64,000 nucleotides of DNA from Pseudomonas sp. MF4836 (GCF_002018875.1 NZ_MVOL01000002.1:186001-250000), one strand, 5' to 3'. Positions 54,604 to 62,544 are shown, counted from the stretch's first letter. A program made the numbers and translations. Notes: a model not told the origin generated them from the letters alone.

Positions 54604-55517
54604 AGGGCTCTGTCTCGTCGAATACTAAAATTCGCAGGCTTGAAGAAAAGAGCGTAGTGGACATCCGTGGGCGTTTTGACTGTTTCTGTGAACCTGTCGA
54701 TATGGTCGATCACTAAATTAAACCCTGCTTCGATGAGAAGTTTTTTAAACTCTGGAAACTTAGCTCTGGCTTCTGCGCGGGCACTATTAGTGTATAGCAC
54801 TGCGGCAGGTCCCAAACTTGCCCTGGTGTGAGCGTTAACCATGTCTCGTACCAAATTTTCAATGTTGAGATTTGGGCTCGCTAGCAAATAAGATGCGACG
54901 AACAGAGTAAGGCTTCCTCGGATCGGGCCGAAATTTACCTGATTCAAATCTTGCAGGAATTGGTACTTCGTACGATCGTGCAACCCGCCATGAGCCCGAG
55001 TGGCGTTAGCTAATCGCAGTCCAAGATCTCTCATCGATTGGTAGTGGTCCACGCCGTAGTAATCAAATACGTCGTTTTTGCCTAGCGTTGCCGCTAGAGC
55101 TAGCCCAGCTGTGAAAGGGCCACAGCCGAGATCGATCATCAGAGGGTCGCCATAGCTCTGCCCTGGTTGAAATAGCTGACGGAAAGCGTGTTTCAATTCG
55201 TCTAAGTGTCTAACTTGATTATACTTTGCATAGAGTAACGCCCTATCAGCGCCGCTGAGGTGTCCGATTGGTGCGTCAAAATCCGCTTGTCCACCCTCTA
55301 TGACGTCGGTAAAAACAGTCTGTCTTGGCCAACCTAAAAATGTTGTTGGAGTGGTTCGGTCGTCAGAAGAAATTTGATCGTTAATTTCAACGTTCAGCAC
55401 CGTTTGCAGCCATGGCATAAGCATCCCTCTAAGCTCTGCTGTCGACCATTCGGCATGAAAGAGTCGGAGTAGAACAGTCCATTTATTGGGTTCAAGCTGG
55501 TGATGCCAAAGTGCCAT
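54600..55517 (-). CDS. Class I SAM-dependent methyltransferase-like protein
   Basis: A 305-residue protein. Motif I is DLGCGPFTAG (D129 to G138), preceded by a helical N-terminal region. DYYGVDHYQ is the probable acidic loop of motif II. No catalytic DNA-methyltransferase motif (NPPY or PC) is seen, so the target may be RNA, protein, a small molecule, or the site may be non-catalytic. It is the promoter-proximal gene of the three. The start at 55517 lacks a clear ribosome site; a non-standard ATT at 55538 in the same frame would add 7 residues. Confidence 0.72.
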   Translation of the reverse strand: MALWHHQLEPNKWTVLLRLFHAEWSTAELRGMLMPWLQTVLNVEINDQISSDDRTTPTTFLGWPRQTVFTDVIEGGQADFDAPIGHLSGADRALLYAKYNQVRHLDELKHAFRQLFQPGQSYGDPLMIDLGCGPFTAGLALAATLGKNDVFDYYGVDHYQSMRDLGLRLANATRAHGGLHDRTKYQFLQDLNQVNFGPIRGSLTLFVASYLLASPNLNIENLVRDMVNAHTRASLGPAAVLYTNSARAEARAKFPEFKKLLIEAGFNLVIDHIDRFTETVKTPTDVHYALFFKPANFSIRRDRAL

Positions 55518-55867
55518 GAATTGCTTGGCGACGTCAATGTCAGCTTGTCATTTGTCTTGCACCGAAGGCGGGGGAGGGGATTTTGAAAAAAGAGGAGGGG
55601 TTTTTCTATTTTGAGCGAAATTCGAGCGTTTGAAAAAAGGTGCAGAGGTGAGAGGTGGATTGCCGAACACATGATCAGGAGCGTTAGGGTGATAGGTTGC
55701 CCTCAGAAACAACAAAACTCTCACATTTCTGCGAGAGCCATGACGGCGATCCCATGCCTTGGATGAGTAGCAAAGTCTGAGGGTAATGCGGGGACATAAG
55801 GAAGGGCAATGTAGGAAACTGCCGTAGAAGCGATTATCTAGGCGGATTCTTGAGCGTTCAATTTTGG
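55518..55867. other. Upstream region of the three-gene module
   Basis: A 350-base gap, AT-richer, that should hold the promoter of the methyltransferase/helicase/AlkB-fusion genes. The small open frames here overlap repeat sequence and lack ribosome sites. No operator is recognised. Confidence 0.35.
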
Positions 55868-55965
55868 TCGGATTTAACGTAGCAGCGTGCAACAGGGGTG
55901 TTTTCATCCATCAATATTCGAGTGTTTTGGGAGAACCGACTTTTTCAACACAATCGACCCATAGC
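55868..55965. repeat. 98-bp inverted repeat, left copy
   Basis: This segment is a perfect reverse complement of 62353-62450, by base-by-base comparison. It carries the sequence CCGACTTTTTCAACA, a transposon-end-like motif. With its partner it brackets the CBASS segment. Confidence 0.85.
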
Positions 55966-56364
55966 GGACTGTTGAGGATAAGGCCGTCTGTTCATCTTTT
56001 TGGATAATTTTCTGCGGTTCGTATCCGCGTAAAAACCAGCAGTTAGCTGGGGTCTACCGATCAGCTCTCTGGCAATCATCTCAGACTTCATCGTGATGAG
56101 ACGCGTCATTACTACGACTTGGCGAGAACTTTCAACGTCCCATACCAATGCCGTACTCAGACTCTCTCCAGGGCATGAGTCAAACACCTCCTGTCTCCCA
56201 GCATTGCTCAGAGGCGAGTAGACGCCTATTAAAACTAGATACTGCCGGTTCGAGACAATCTAACCTGAATATCAATCGACGCTCCATCAGTTAGGGTTTC
56301 GTCGTTTGATGTAAAATCAGATCTGCCAAAAGCTACCATTCGGTAGCTTTTGGCAGCGAAGAAT
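55966..56364. other. AT-rich intergenic stretch within the island
   Basis: A 399-base region without a supportable gene, except for the inverted repeat at 56323-56356. An 80-codon frame overlaps the 98-bp repeat and has no ribosome site, so I do not call it. Confidence 0.35.
56323..56356. terminator. 15-bp perfect hairpin after small basic gene
   Basis: CTGCCAAAAGCTACC and GGTAGCTTTTGGCAG flank a four-base loop, a perfect 15-base-pair stem eight bases after the 42-residue gene's stop. The following sequence is only moderately T-rich (ATCTGATTTTA on the minus strand). Possibly a terminator or a protein-binding site. Confidence 0.55.
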
Positions 56365-56493
56365 TTATTTCTTCGAAGACTTGCTAGGTTTCAAATCGGG
56401 GTTGTTGCCTGGTGTGTCTTTGTTGTCGCGGCGACGCTTATCAACTTCGCCGGTAGATTTAGCAATTGGCTTAGGGCCTGGTTTAAGCGCCAT
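56365..56493 (-). CDS. Small basic hypothetical protein, 42 aa
   Basis: The ATG at 56493 has AGGAG seven bases upstream, and the reading frame encodes a lysine/proline-rich peptide (KPGPKPIAKS near its start, SKSSKK at its end). No family is recognised. A perfect 15-base-pair hairpin follows. Good ribosome site and hairpin support it as a real gene. It lies between the unknown module and CBASS. Confidence 0.6.
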   Translation of the reverse strand: MALKPGPKPIAKSTGEVDKRRRDNKDTPGNNPDLKPSKSSKK

Positions 56494-56804
56494 GGTATTT
56501 CTCCTGCATAATGATGTTGATGTTGGGTCTTGCAAAATCATGGTATTTGTTTTGGCGTGCACTTTCCATAGATGCGAGAAGTTTAATTATTTTTGTGCAA
56601 AAAGTGCACTGGCACTATATCTCAGCAAGCCAGATCGTCGTGTGTTTGCACGACGCAATCTTAGAAAAATATATAATCACCCATGGCGAAATCTCGCTAC
56701 CAAGCTCGTAATCACCCGAGGTTGGTCATGTTACACAATTGAGTGAATTTCAGAAAGTTTGCTCAGTATATGCAATTATCATGACCTGAACGACCTGCTG
56801 CCTT
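56494..56804. other. Intergenic region between small basic gene and CBASS operon
   Basis: A 311-base gap of low GC content. A forward open frame of 121 codons here lies mostly antisense to the small basic gene and has no ribosome site. I see no terminator for the CBASS operon except a weak T-rich stretch near 56820. Confidence 0.3.
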
Positions 56805-57506
56805 TTAATTTCCAAACAAAATTGCCACCGGTACGGAATGTAGTTCCTGTGAATTGCTTGCCAGCAATCCAATCTGGCTTCGGCTGTGAATGCACTCTGC
56901 AAACTCAGCGCCCACAGCCATCGGGAAGTATTTGTGCTCGCTAAGAATGTCAGAAGGCTGACCCCAACCAATGGCACATAGGAAATGGGAGTATGTATCT
57001 GGATACAGGGTTGCAATCGAGGTCATCATCGTGGGTTCGATGATCTCACCGCTGTCTATCGTGAGCCAGGCATGCAAATTTAGTCCTGCTGAACCGGGCT
57101 TGTGCATTTCCTCGATAGTGATGCCCCGCTTGCTCCAGTTACGCAGGTCCTCCCAAGTGGGAGAGAACAGTGCTCGATCTTCCTTCCAGATCTGGCCTAA
57201 GGTCACCCATACCTTGCGCCCAAGCTTCTGTTCGAGGTGAGGTGCGAGGTAATGGGACCATTTGAGGCACTGGAAAGCTGATTTCCTCAGATCTTTGACC
57301 CCAGCCGCCAGCAGCGCTGGTTCGAGAAAGTTTCCCTCAGGTTCAAGCGTCTCATAAGGCTTCCAATCCGGCCTTTCTACAGATAACCCACAAGACTCAG
57401 TGAAGCGAATGGCGTTAACGAAGTTCGTCTGGTAGTCGCCAAAATCTTCGCCTGCTTTAGGTATCGCGGGTGGGCGGTACAGTAAATTGCGAATCGACTT
57501 GATCAT
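56805..57506 (-). CDS. Unrecognised 233-aa protein at the end of the CBASS operon
   Basis: The gene starts 42 bases after nucC on the same strand, so it is likely the fifth operon gene. I do not recognise the protein. The segment LHAWLTIDSGEIIEPT (H145, D151, E157) resembles the His-Asp/Glu part of papain- or transglutaminase-like cores, and C80 (FQCLKW) lies N-terminal of it, so a Cys-His-acid hydrolase is possible but weakly supported. It is not part of the canonical four-gene type III CBASS set and may be an accessory effector, a regulator or an unrelated passenger. Confidence 0.55.
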   Translation of the reverse strand: MIKSIRNLLYRPPAIPKAGEDFGDYQTNFVNAIRFTESCGLSVERPDWKPYETLEPEGNFLEPALLAAGVKDLRKSAFQCLKWSHYLAPHLEQKLGRKVWVTLGQIWKEDRALFSPTWEDLRNWSKRGITIEEMHKPGSAGLNLHAWLTIDSGEIIEPTMMTSIATLYPDTYSHFLCAIGWGQPSDILSEHKYFPMAVGAEFAECIHSRSQIGLLASNSQELHSVPVAILFGN

Positions 57507-57548
57507 GAATAAGTTTCCGAAACTGCGCTGTGGGCTACGGCAAAATAA

Positions 57549-58289
57549 CTACCTATTAATGACAGCTGCATATGCTGCCCAATCAATGGCCGGAACCGTG
57601 CCAAGCGACTGAAGACGTGAGAGCAGTCGGAATAGGAAGTAGATCAGCGAGCCCTCGGATCCAACTATCTTGAGTTTCTCATCGAAACTATCGAACGCCC
57701 CGTCATCCAGCGCGCAGCCACAATCCAATCGCTCTAATTCATCAGTCGGCAGGTGCTTCAGGAAATGCTCTCCTAAGCCATCAGCCCAGCTTGATTTGGG
57801 GGCGACAATGCCGGCAAGGATGGGGAACAGAGGCTTAGCGGCATAGGTTCCGCCAGCGTGGGCAATCGGAACTGAGGTTCGGTGGAGCTTGCGCACCGAC
57901 GCCGCTTTGTTACCTGCGTATTCCATGTAGCTTTTATCGAAATGTGGCTTGGATTCGAAAATCGCGTACACGGCTTCGACCGGGATATAACGGTGGTTCT
58001 GCTGGTCGAGCAGAGTCGGTGTGAAGTGACGGTCGAAGATCACGATATCAATTTGGTCACTTCGGTTGCCCAGGCTGTCGATCACCAGGCCGGTTGCTAC
58101 TTGGTAGCGATTCGGCAGGTAGGCCCTAAACACCTCAATCCAATGATCCTCGACCACTGTGCCGTGCGTTCCTGCGTGCGAGATGGATTGGGCCGCTCGC
58201 TTCAGCTTCAAGGCCAGCTCCGCCTGGACATCTACAAAAGCATCTTTCATCCAGGCGGTATCGGCGATGCGTTCCTTTTTAGTAGCCAT
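57549..58289 (-). CDS. nucC: NucC, CBASS effector endonuclease
   Basis: A 246-residue nuclease. The restriction-like active site is D81 (DQIDIVIFD) and E112/K114 (FESK), with 31 residues between D and E, as in E. coli NucC. LHRTSVPIAHAGGTYAAKPL is a further conserved block. Known NucC proteins are trimers that join into hexamers on binding cyclic tri-adenylate and then degrade DNA, killing the infected cell. It is in the operon after the TRIP13-like gene, 43 bases downstream. Confidence 0.93.
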   Translation of the reverse strand: MATKKERIADTAWMKDAFVDVQAELALKLKRAAQSISHAGTHGTVVEDHWIEVFRAYLPNRYQVATGLVIDSLGNRSDQIDIVIFDRHFTPTLLDQQNHRYIPVEAVYAIFESKPHFDKSYMEYAGNKAASVRKLHRTSVPIAHAGGTYAAKPLFPILAGIVAPKSSWADGLGEHFLKHLPTDELERLDCGCALDDGAFDSFDEKLKIVGSEGSLIYFLFRLLSRLQSLGTVPAIDWAAYAAVINR

Positions 58290-58332
58290 GGTTGTTCACT
58301 CGCAGGGCACGGTTGATCGGCGGGTGGTTGGG

Positions 58333-59268
58333 TTAGGGTTGATGATCCTGAAAAGCTGGTGTCGGCTTCATTTCCGTAGCCACTCGGACTGCTCGCCCCG
58401 CATTGATGGCCTGGGACGGGTACGCATCCAAAACTATCGACGGGATCAGGCGCTGTGTGAGGTCCGAGAAAGTAAAGCCTGGGATGTTGCCTTCCATAGG
58501 TCCCGTTACTCTCACCAGTTCGTCGAATGCAATGTCTGGAATACCCAGGCGCGCAAGGCGTCTTGTAAGCACACTGCGACGTTGTGCATCGTTTGGCCGG
58601 CCAAATGACAGCACTTCGGCAGCGCGGCGTTTGACCGCAGGATCGAGTGCGCTGAGCCGATTGGTACACATGATCACGGCGGCAGGGAGTTGAGCGTTGG
58701 CGATTCGATCAATGCCCCGGATGAAAGCATTCACCCCGGCACGGTCCTCGTGGTGCATTTGCGCATTTTCCCGAGACTGGGCCAAAGCATCTGCCTCATC
58801 GATGAGCAGGATCACAGCTCCTCGTGCGCGCCCATCACTCGACTTGAGCTTTTTGGCCTCTTCGATCGTGTAATCAAAAGCCGCCGATATCAGCTGAGTC
58901 ATTTCACCGACTCGGCCTTGGCCACGGGTCGAAAGGCTCAATGGGAAAAGTGTAATATTGATTTTTTCCTGGCGTGCCACAGCATCGCCGATCGTCTCGG
59001 CCAGTTCGGTTTTGCCACTGCCCACGTCGCCAGCTAGGACGACCAGAGGTGGGCGGCGCAACACCGTCTCAAGCAGATCCTCGGAACCGGGATGGAATTT
59101 CTTCGCCCAGTCGGTGAGGCCAGCGGAGTTAACCAGCAGGCCGAGAATTTTGGTCAGCCGCACTTTCTGGTCGTCAAGGCCCACCAGCTTGGCAAGTCTG
59201 GCCTGGGGTTCAAAGTCAGGATAGTTCACGCGGTATTCGAAAAGATCATCCAGTGCGGGCTTGCTCAT
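58333..59268 (-). CDS. cap6: TRIP13/Pch2-like AAA+ ATPase (Cap6)
   Basis: A 311-residue AAA+ ATPase. Walker A is GDVGSGKT (80-87), Walker B IDEAD (D157-E158), and CTNRLSALDPAVKRRAAE supplies the sensor and arginine finger region. In type III CBASS it disassembles the HORMA-CD-NTase complex and so turns off signalling. Its start overlaps the HORMA stop by one base (TGATG), with GAGGAG upstream. Confidence 0.9.
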   Translation of the reverse strand: MSKPALDDLFEYRVNYPDFEPQARLAKLVGLDDQKVRLTKILGLLVNSAGLTDWAKKFHPGSEDLLETVLRRPPLVVLAGDVGSGKTELAETIGDAVARQEKINITLFPLSLSTRGQGRVGEMTQLISAAFDYTIEEAKKLKSSDGRARGAVILLIDEADALAQSRENAQMHHEDRAGVNAFIRGIDRIANAQLPAAVIMCTNRLSALDPAVKRRAAEVLSFGRPNDAQRRSVLTRRLARLGIPDIAFDELVRVTGPMEGNIPGFTFSDLTQRLIPSIVLDAYPSQAINAGRAVRVATEMKPTPAFQDHQP

Positions 59269-59783
59269 CAGTAACTCCTCACAGTCGAACGATTAAGGGC
59301 GCGGCCCCCAGATGAGTACGAACGGTCAGACGTCATGTAGCCACTTACTCCCGGCTCAGGTGCGCCGTTACGGCTAAATGGCAAATCCTTCTCGACAGCG
59401 TCGCGATCACTCTGCGACGCAAGATCCCAGGCAGCGTTGTAGGTCAGGTAGCTCGCAAATCTGGCCCCAGAAACATCTGCATTTGGGCTAATACGTCCAG
59501 GCGAATCATCTGCGCCGTCTACCGAAAGGTCTGACGCTGTGTATCTGAGGGTGGGCTCGATCCAGTTTCCGTCACGCTTGAAACCGTAGGTCACGGTACC
59601 GAGGTAGCCTGCCTTCAAGAGCTTGGTCACTTCCTGTTCGAAGTCCAGGATCCGTTGGGTGCTGGGTTGGCCATACAGGCGTTGAAGGCGCATCAGATCA
59701 GCTGCCACCTTCGAGGCCATGTGTTTGGCGTGAGTGAGTGTGAAAGTTTGGGTTTCCGCTACCACATAGCTGTAGGACGACAT
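59268..59783 (-). CDS. cap7: Bacterial HORMA-domain protein (Cap7)
   Basis: A 171-residue HORMA protein. The N-terminal SYSYVVAETQTFTLTHAKHM and the segment DFEQEVTKLLKAGYLGTVTYGF agree with the CBASS HORMA family. The C-terminal safety-belt is predicted in the last 50 residues. On binding a target peptide it activates the cyclase; TRIP13-like ATPase reverses this. It sits between the cyclase and the ATPase. Confidence 0.88.
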   Translation of the reverse strand: MSSYSYVVAETQTFTLTHAKHMASKVAADLMRLQRLYGQPSTQRILDFEQEVTKLLKAGYLGTVTYGFKRDGNWIEPTLRYTASDLSVDGADDSPGRISPNADVSGARFASYLTYNAAWDLASQSDRDAVEKDLPFSRNGAPEPGVSGYMTSDRSYSSGGRALNRSTVRSY

Positions 59784-59792
59784 GCTGCTGCC

Positions 59793-60758
59793 TCAAACCT
59801 GGAAGGTTGATCCGAAGACTTGCTGCCAATAACCAACAGTGAGCTGCTTGTTCGGCGCGAAAAGCGCCGCATCGATCGCATCACCTGCATCCAGCGCGGC
59901 CTCGATGATCGCGTCTACGTTCTGCTTCGTATAAAGCCGAGCGACATTATTGGTAGGGTTAACGGGGTCGATGATCTGCAAGGGGTCGGTGAACTTGCCG
60001 ACCTGTGATGCCGAATAGTTGTCTGTGAAGAAGATTTTCTCGCGCAACTCGGAGCGGGCGATGTAGGTGAAGAAGCTCTGAAGAGCTTCGGGGTAGTCAG
60101 AGAAATCGACCCCGTCATCACACAGCTTCGACATGATCATCTCGATCATGAATGACTTGAAGCGAAACCCATCCCGCTCTCGCTTCATCAGCGCTGCCCA
60201 GTACTTCACGAGCCTCACGACTTGCGCGTAGTGGGTCGGCTGAGCACGTTTACGGGCTTTCGCGAACTCCAGATGCAGTGGAATGCTTGTTTCCAGGAAT
60301 GAGCCGTCTTCCTGGCTGATCAGGTTGCCCCGCCACTCGGGAAGACCGCTGTAGAGAACAGGGACGATATCAACATCCAGACCCGACCCACGAAACGACA
60401 CGGTCACGGAGTAGGTTTGGGGTACGACTTGCTCTGGGCTGAAATTTGGAAAGGCTTTGCGCAACTTTTCGGCCAGGTAATCGATCAAAGCCTTTGTGTC
60501 GTGTGGCGCCTCTGATCCGCTTATGTAAACCGCCACATCGATGTCGCTGAGGGACCGCAGGGAGGTGCCTTTCGCTAGGCTGCCGGAAACGAGCATTCGC
60601 CGCAGTGAAAAGTCAGGATGGTCAGAGAGGTAGCGCTCCAGTTTTTCCTGTAAGCGCCCTGCCTGCTCGCGGTATGCAGTAGCTTTCTCTTTGGGCAGGT
60701 TCACTTTTTCTTCAGCGAACCGTGCGATGTCACGATGGTTGACGTGCTCTCTGGACAT
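59793..60758 (-). CDS. CD-NTase (CBASS oligonucleotide cyclase)
   Basis: A 321-residue cyclase beginning at ATG 60758 with GGGGGAA upstream. The nucleotidyltransferase motif is G59-S60 in SGSLAKGTSLRSL with D72/D74 (SDIDVAV), and a third acidic residue lies in DVDIVPV (D128/D130). Associated with HORMA, TRIP13 and NucC genes, it belongs to clades C/D that usually produce cyclic tri-adenylate. It is the promoter-proximal gene of the operon. Confidence 0.93.
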   Translation of the reverse strand: MSREHVNHRDIARFAEEKVNLPKEKATAYREQAGRLQEKLERYLSDHPDFSLRRMLVSGSLAKGTSLRSLSDIDVAVYISGSEAPHDTKALIDYLAEKLRKAFPNFSPEQVVPQTYSVTVSFRGSGLDVDIVPVLYSGLPEWRGNLISQEDGSFLETSIPLHLEFAKARKRAQPTHYAQVVRLVKYWAALMKRERDGFRFKSFMIEMIMSKLCDDGVDFSDYPEALQSFFTYIARSELREKIFFTDNYSASQVGKFTDPLQIIDPVNPTNNVARLYTKQNVDAIIEAALDAGDAIDAALFAPNKQLTVGYWQQVFGSTFQV

Positions 60759-60949
60759 GCCATTCCCCCTGGGGATGCGTATCAAACGGAACCAGAACGA
60801 TCACGCCAAGCAGCGCACATCGCTAGCTCAAACCAAAAGTTCGGGATAGCGAACTTTCTACTTACGCTACTCCGAAATTCGGTAAAGTCAAACCCTTTGT
60901 TCGGAATAGTGGTACAATTTTTTGGCAACCAATAGAAAGGAGCGAGATC
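60759..60949. promoter_or_regulatory. Divergent CBASS / CapH control region
   Basis: A 191-base divergent region. It holds an inverted repeat AAGTTCG-N6-CGAACTT (60837-60856), a short palindrome CCGAAATTCGG (60872-60882) and a third related element TTCGGAATAG (60900-60909) next to a -10-like TACAAT (60913). The repeated TTCGGRATAG pattern is a likely operator for the Xre-type regulator. Confidence 0.6.
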
Positions 60950-61273
60950 GTGACGACCCGTCTCGGTGAGAAGCTCCGCGAGCTGCGCAAGCAGCGCGGG
61001 CTTACCTTGGAGAAGCTGTCAGACATGGCAGGTCTGAGTAAAAGCTACCTTTGGGAACTGGAAAACCGTGAATCCCAACGCCCATCAGCTGAGAAGCTAA
61101 CCGCCTTGGCTGACGTACTGGGCGTAGCTACCCAGTACTTTTTCGAGGAAGACGTAAGAGCCCCTGAGGAACGCCATCTGGACGACGCGTTTTTTCGTGG
61201 GTACAAGAATCTTGAGCCGGATGCCAAGGAGCATCTTCGGAAGATTTTGGAAACCTTCAAAAAGGGAAGTTAA
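60950..61273 (+). CDS. capH: CapH-type Xre-family transcriptional repressor
   Basis: A 107-residue repressor with a GTG start and AAAGGAG eight bases upstream. Its N-terminal helix-turn-helix is LSDMAGLSKSYLWELENRES. A linker and a short C-terminal helical tail follow. It is co-translated with a metallopeptidase (TAATG). In known CBASS loci CapH represses and CapP cleaves it when single-stranded DNA accumulates. The operator-like repeats upstream fit that model. Confidence 0.83.
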   Translation: MTTRLGEKLRELRKQRGLTLEKLSDMAGLSKSYLWELENRESQRPSAEKLTALADVLGVATQYFFEEDVRAPEERHLDDAFFRGYKNLEPDAKEHLRKILETFKKGS

Positions 61274-62163
61274 TGGCCGACAAGCAGGTATGGACGCCTC
61301 AGAAAGCTGCCAATCGGCTGTCCAAAATCATGGAGGTGGTTGGTGGCGTGCATGGCGGTAGATTCCCAGTGGATGTGCCGATGCTGGCCAAAGAAGCGGC
61401 CAACATTTTTGGCTGGTCGGACCCAATCACTGAAGTCACTCCCGTTGACATCAAGAGCTTTGATGGCGCGCTGTTTCCGGACGATGAGCGGAAGAAATGG
61501 ATGCTGCTGTACAACAGCGCAATGGCGTCACCAGGTCGGATCCGTTTCACACAGGCTCATGAGTTAGGCCACTACATCCTGCATCGTCAGGAGCGGTCGG
61601 CCTTTCAGTGCAGTAGCGATGACATGCTTGAGTGGGAAGACAAAACCATTGAGGCGCAAGCAGACCTCTTCGCCTCGTTCCTACTCATGCCGCTGGATGA
61701 CTTTAGGGCTCAGGTCACTACCAACGTTGACCTGGATCTGCTCGGCCACTGTGCTGAGCGTTATGGCGTTTCTCTTACAGCCGCTGTTCTGAAGTGGCTC
61801 AACTACACAGAAGAAAACGCGGTGTTGATTCTGTCCCGCGACGGTTTCATGCAGTGGGCGTTTCCGAGTAGGCCAGCAAAGCGAGCAGGAGTGTTCTTCG
61901 CTACACGCAAGCAAACCATCGAGGTTCCAGCTGGCTCAATTGCCGTTGCAGCGGGAGTCAAGCACGAGCGTCGAGGAGTCGAATTGCCAGCCAAGATCTG
62001 GTTTCCACACGCTGAAGCTGGTACCGCTGTCCGAGAGATGAAGATCTCATCTGATCAGTATGACTACGTCTTATCTCTGCTTATTCTGCCACGATCAGCC
62101 ACTGTCTGGCGTCCCGACGTGGATAGGTTCAAGCCCTGGGAGAATAAGCGCCCAAGAGGCTGA
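61273..62163 (+). CDS. capP: CapP-type ImmA/IrrE metallopeptidase
   Basis: A 296-residue protein. The zinc motif HELGH begins at H96 in FTQAHELGHYILH. Its N-terminal residues are typical for ImmA/IrrE proteases, and the C-terminal half (about 180-296) is a sensor-like region. It probably cleaves the neighbouring repressor after DNA damage and so releases CBASS expression. Confidence 0.87.
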   Translation: MADKQVWTPQKAANRLSKIMEVVGGVHGGRFPVDVPMLAKEAANIFGWSDPITEVTPVDIKSFDGALFPDDERKKWMLLYNSAMASPGRIRFTQAHELGHYILHRQERSAFQCSSDDMLEWEDKTIEAQADLFASFLLMPLDDFRAQVTTNVDLDLLGHCAERYGVSLTAAVLKWLNYTEENAVLILSRDGFMQWAFPSRPAKRAGVFFATRKQTIEVPAGSIAVAAGVKHERRGVELPAKIWFPHAEAGTAVREMKISSDQYDYVLSLLILPRSATVWRPDVDRFKPWENKRPRG

Positions 62164-62352
62164 TCCGGTTCTCAAGGGCATAGGCTGGAGATGTCTACGG
62201 TGCCGGGGGCAGTCCACTATGAGGCTCACAAAATAACGCAGTAACTGAAGCCTTATTTTGCACTGGCGATCTATAAGCGTCCATCCAAACTCCCGGGCTT
62301 GTTGACGCTTGGGGTGTCCGATGCTGGCGCTAGCTACTCTCCACGAGTGGCA

Positions 62353-62450
62353 GCTATGGGTCGATTGTGTTGAAAAAGTCGGTTCTCCCAAAACACTCGA
62401 ATATTGATGGATGAAAACACCCCTGTTGCACGCTGCTACGTTAAATCCGA
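62353..62450. repeat. 98-bp inverted repeat, right copy
   Basis: A perfect reverse complement of 55868-55965. Sequence identity ends abruptly at both sides. Confidence 0.85.
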
Positions 62451-62544
62451 GCCTTGAACCTTCTGCTAAAAACTCAGATTTCAATCTCAGACGCGTACTT
62501 TTCTGGTGTGGAATTCGAAGCCGACTTTTTCAACAGAATCGGTC
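62359..62544. mobile_element. MITE-like element with 24-base terminal inverted repeats
   Basis: Left end GGTCGATTGTGTTGAAAAAG and right end CTTTTTCAACAGAATCGGTC face each other about 186 bases apart. No transposase lies within. The ends resemble those of insertion sequences in pseudomonads. Target-site duplication was not established. Confidence 0.45.

Noticed and set aside
55548..55907. Open frame of 119 codons overlapping the 98-bp repeat
   Set aside because: It begins inside the repeat and its amino-acid pattern is not protein-like. Repeats and lack of a ribosome site make it unlikely.
55945..56187. 80-codon frame beside the left repeat
   Set aside because: No ribosome site, no recognisable features, overlaps the repeat.
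56381..56746. 121-codon forward frame near the small basic gene
   Set aside because: Mostly antisense to a gene with a much better start signal.
62095..62484. 129-codon frame across the capP end and the right repeat
   Set aside because: It overlaps CapP on the opposite strand and runs through the repeat. No support.
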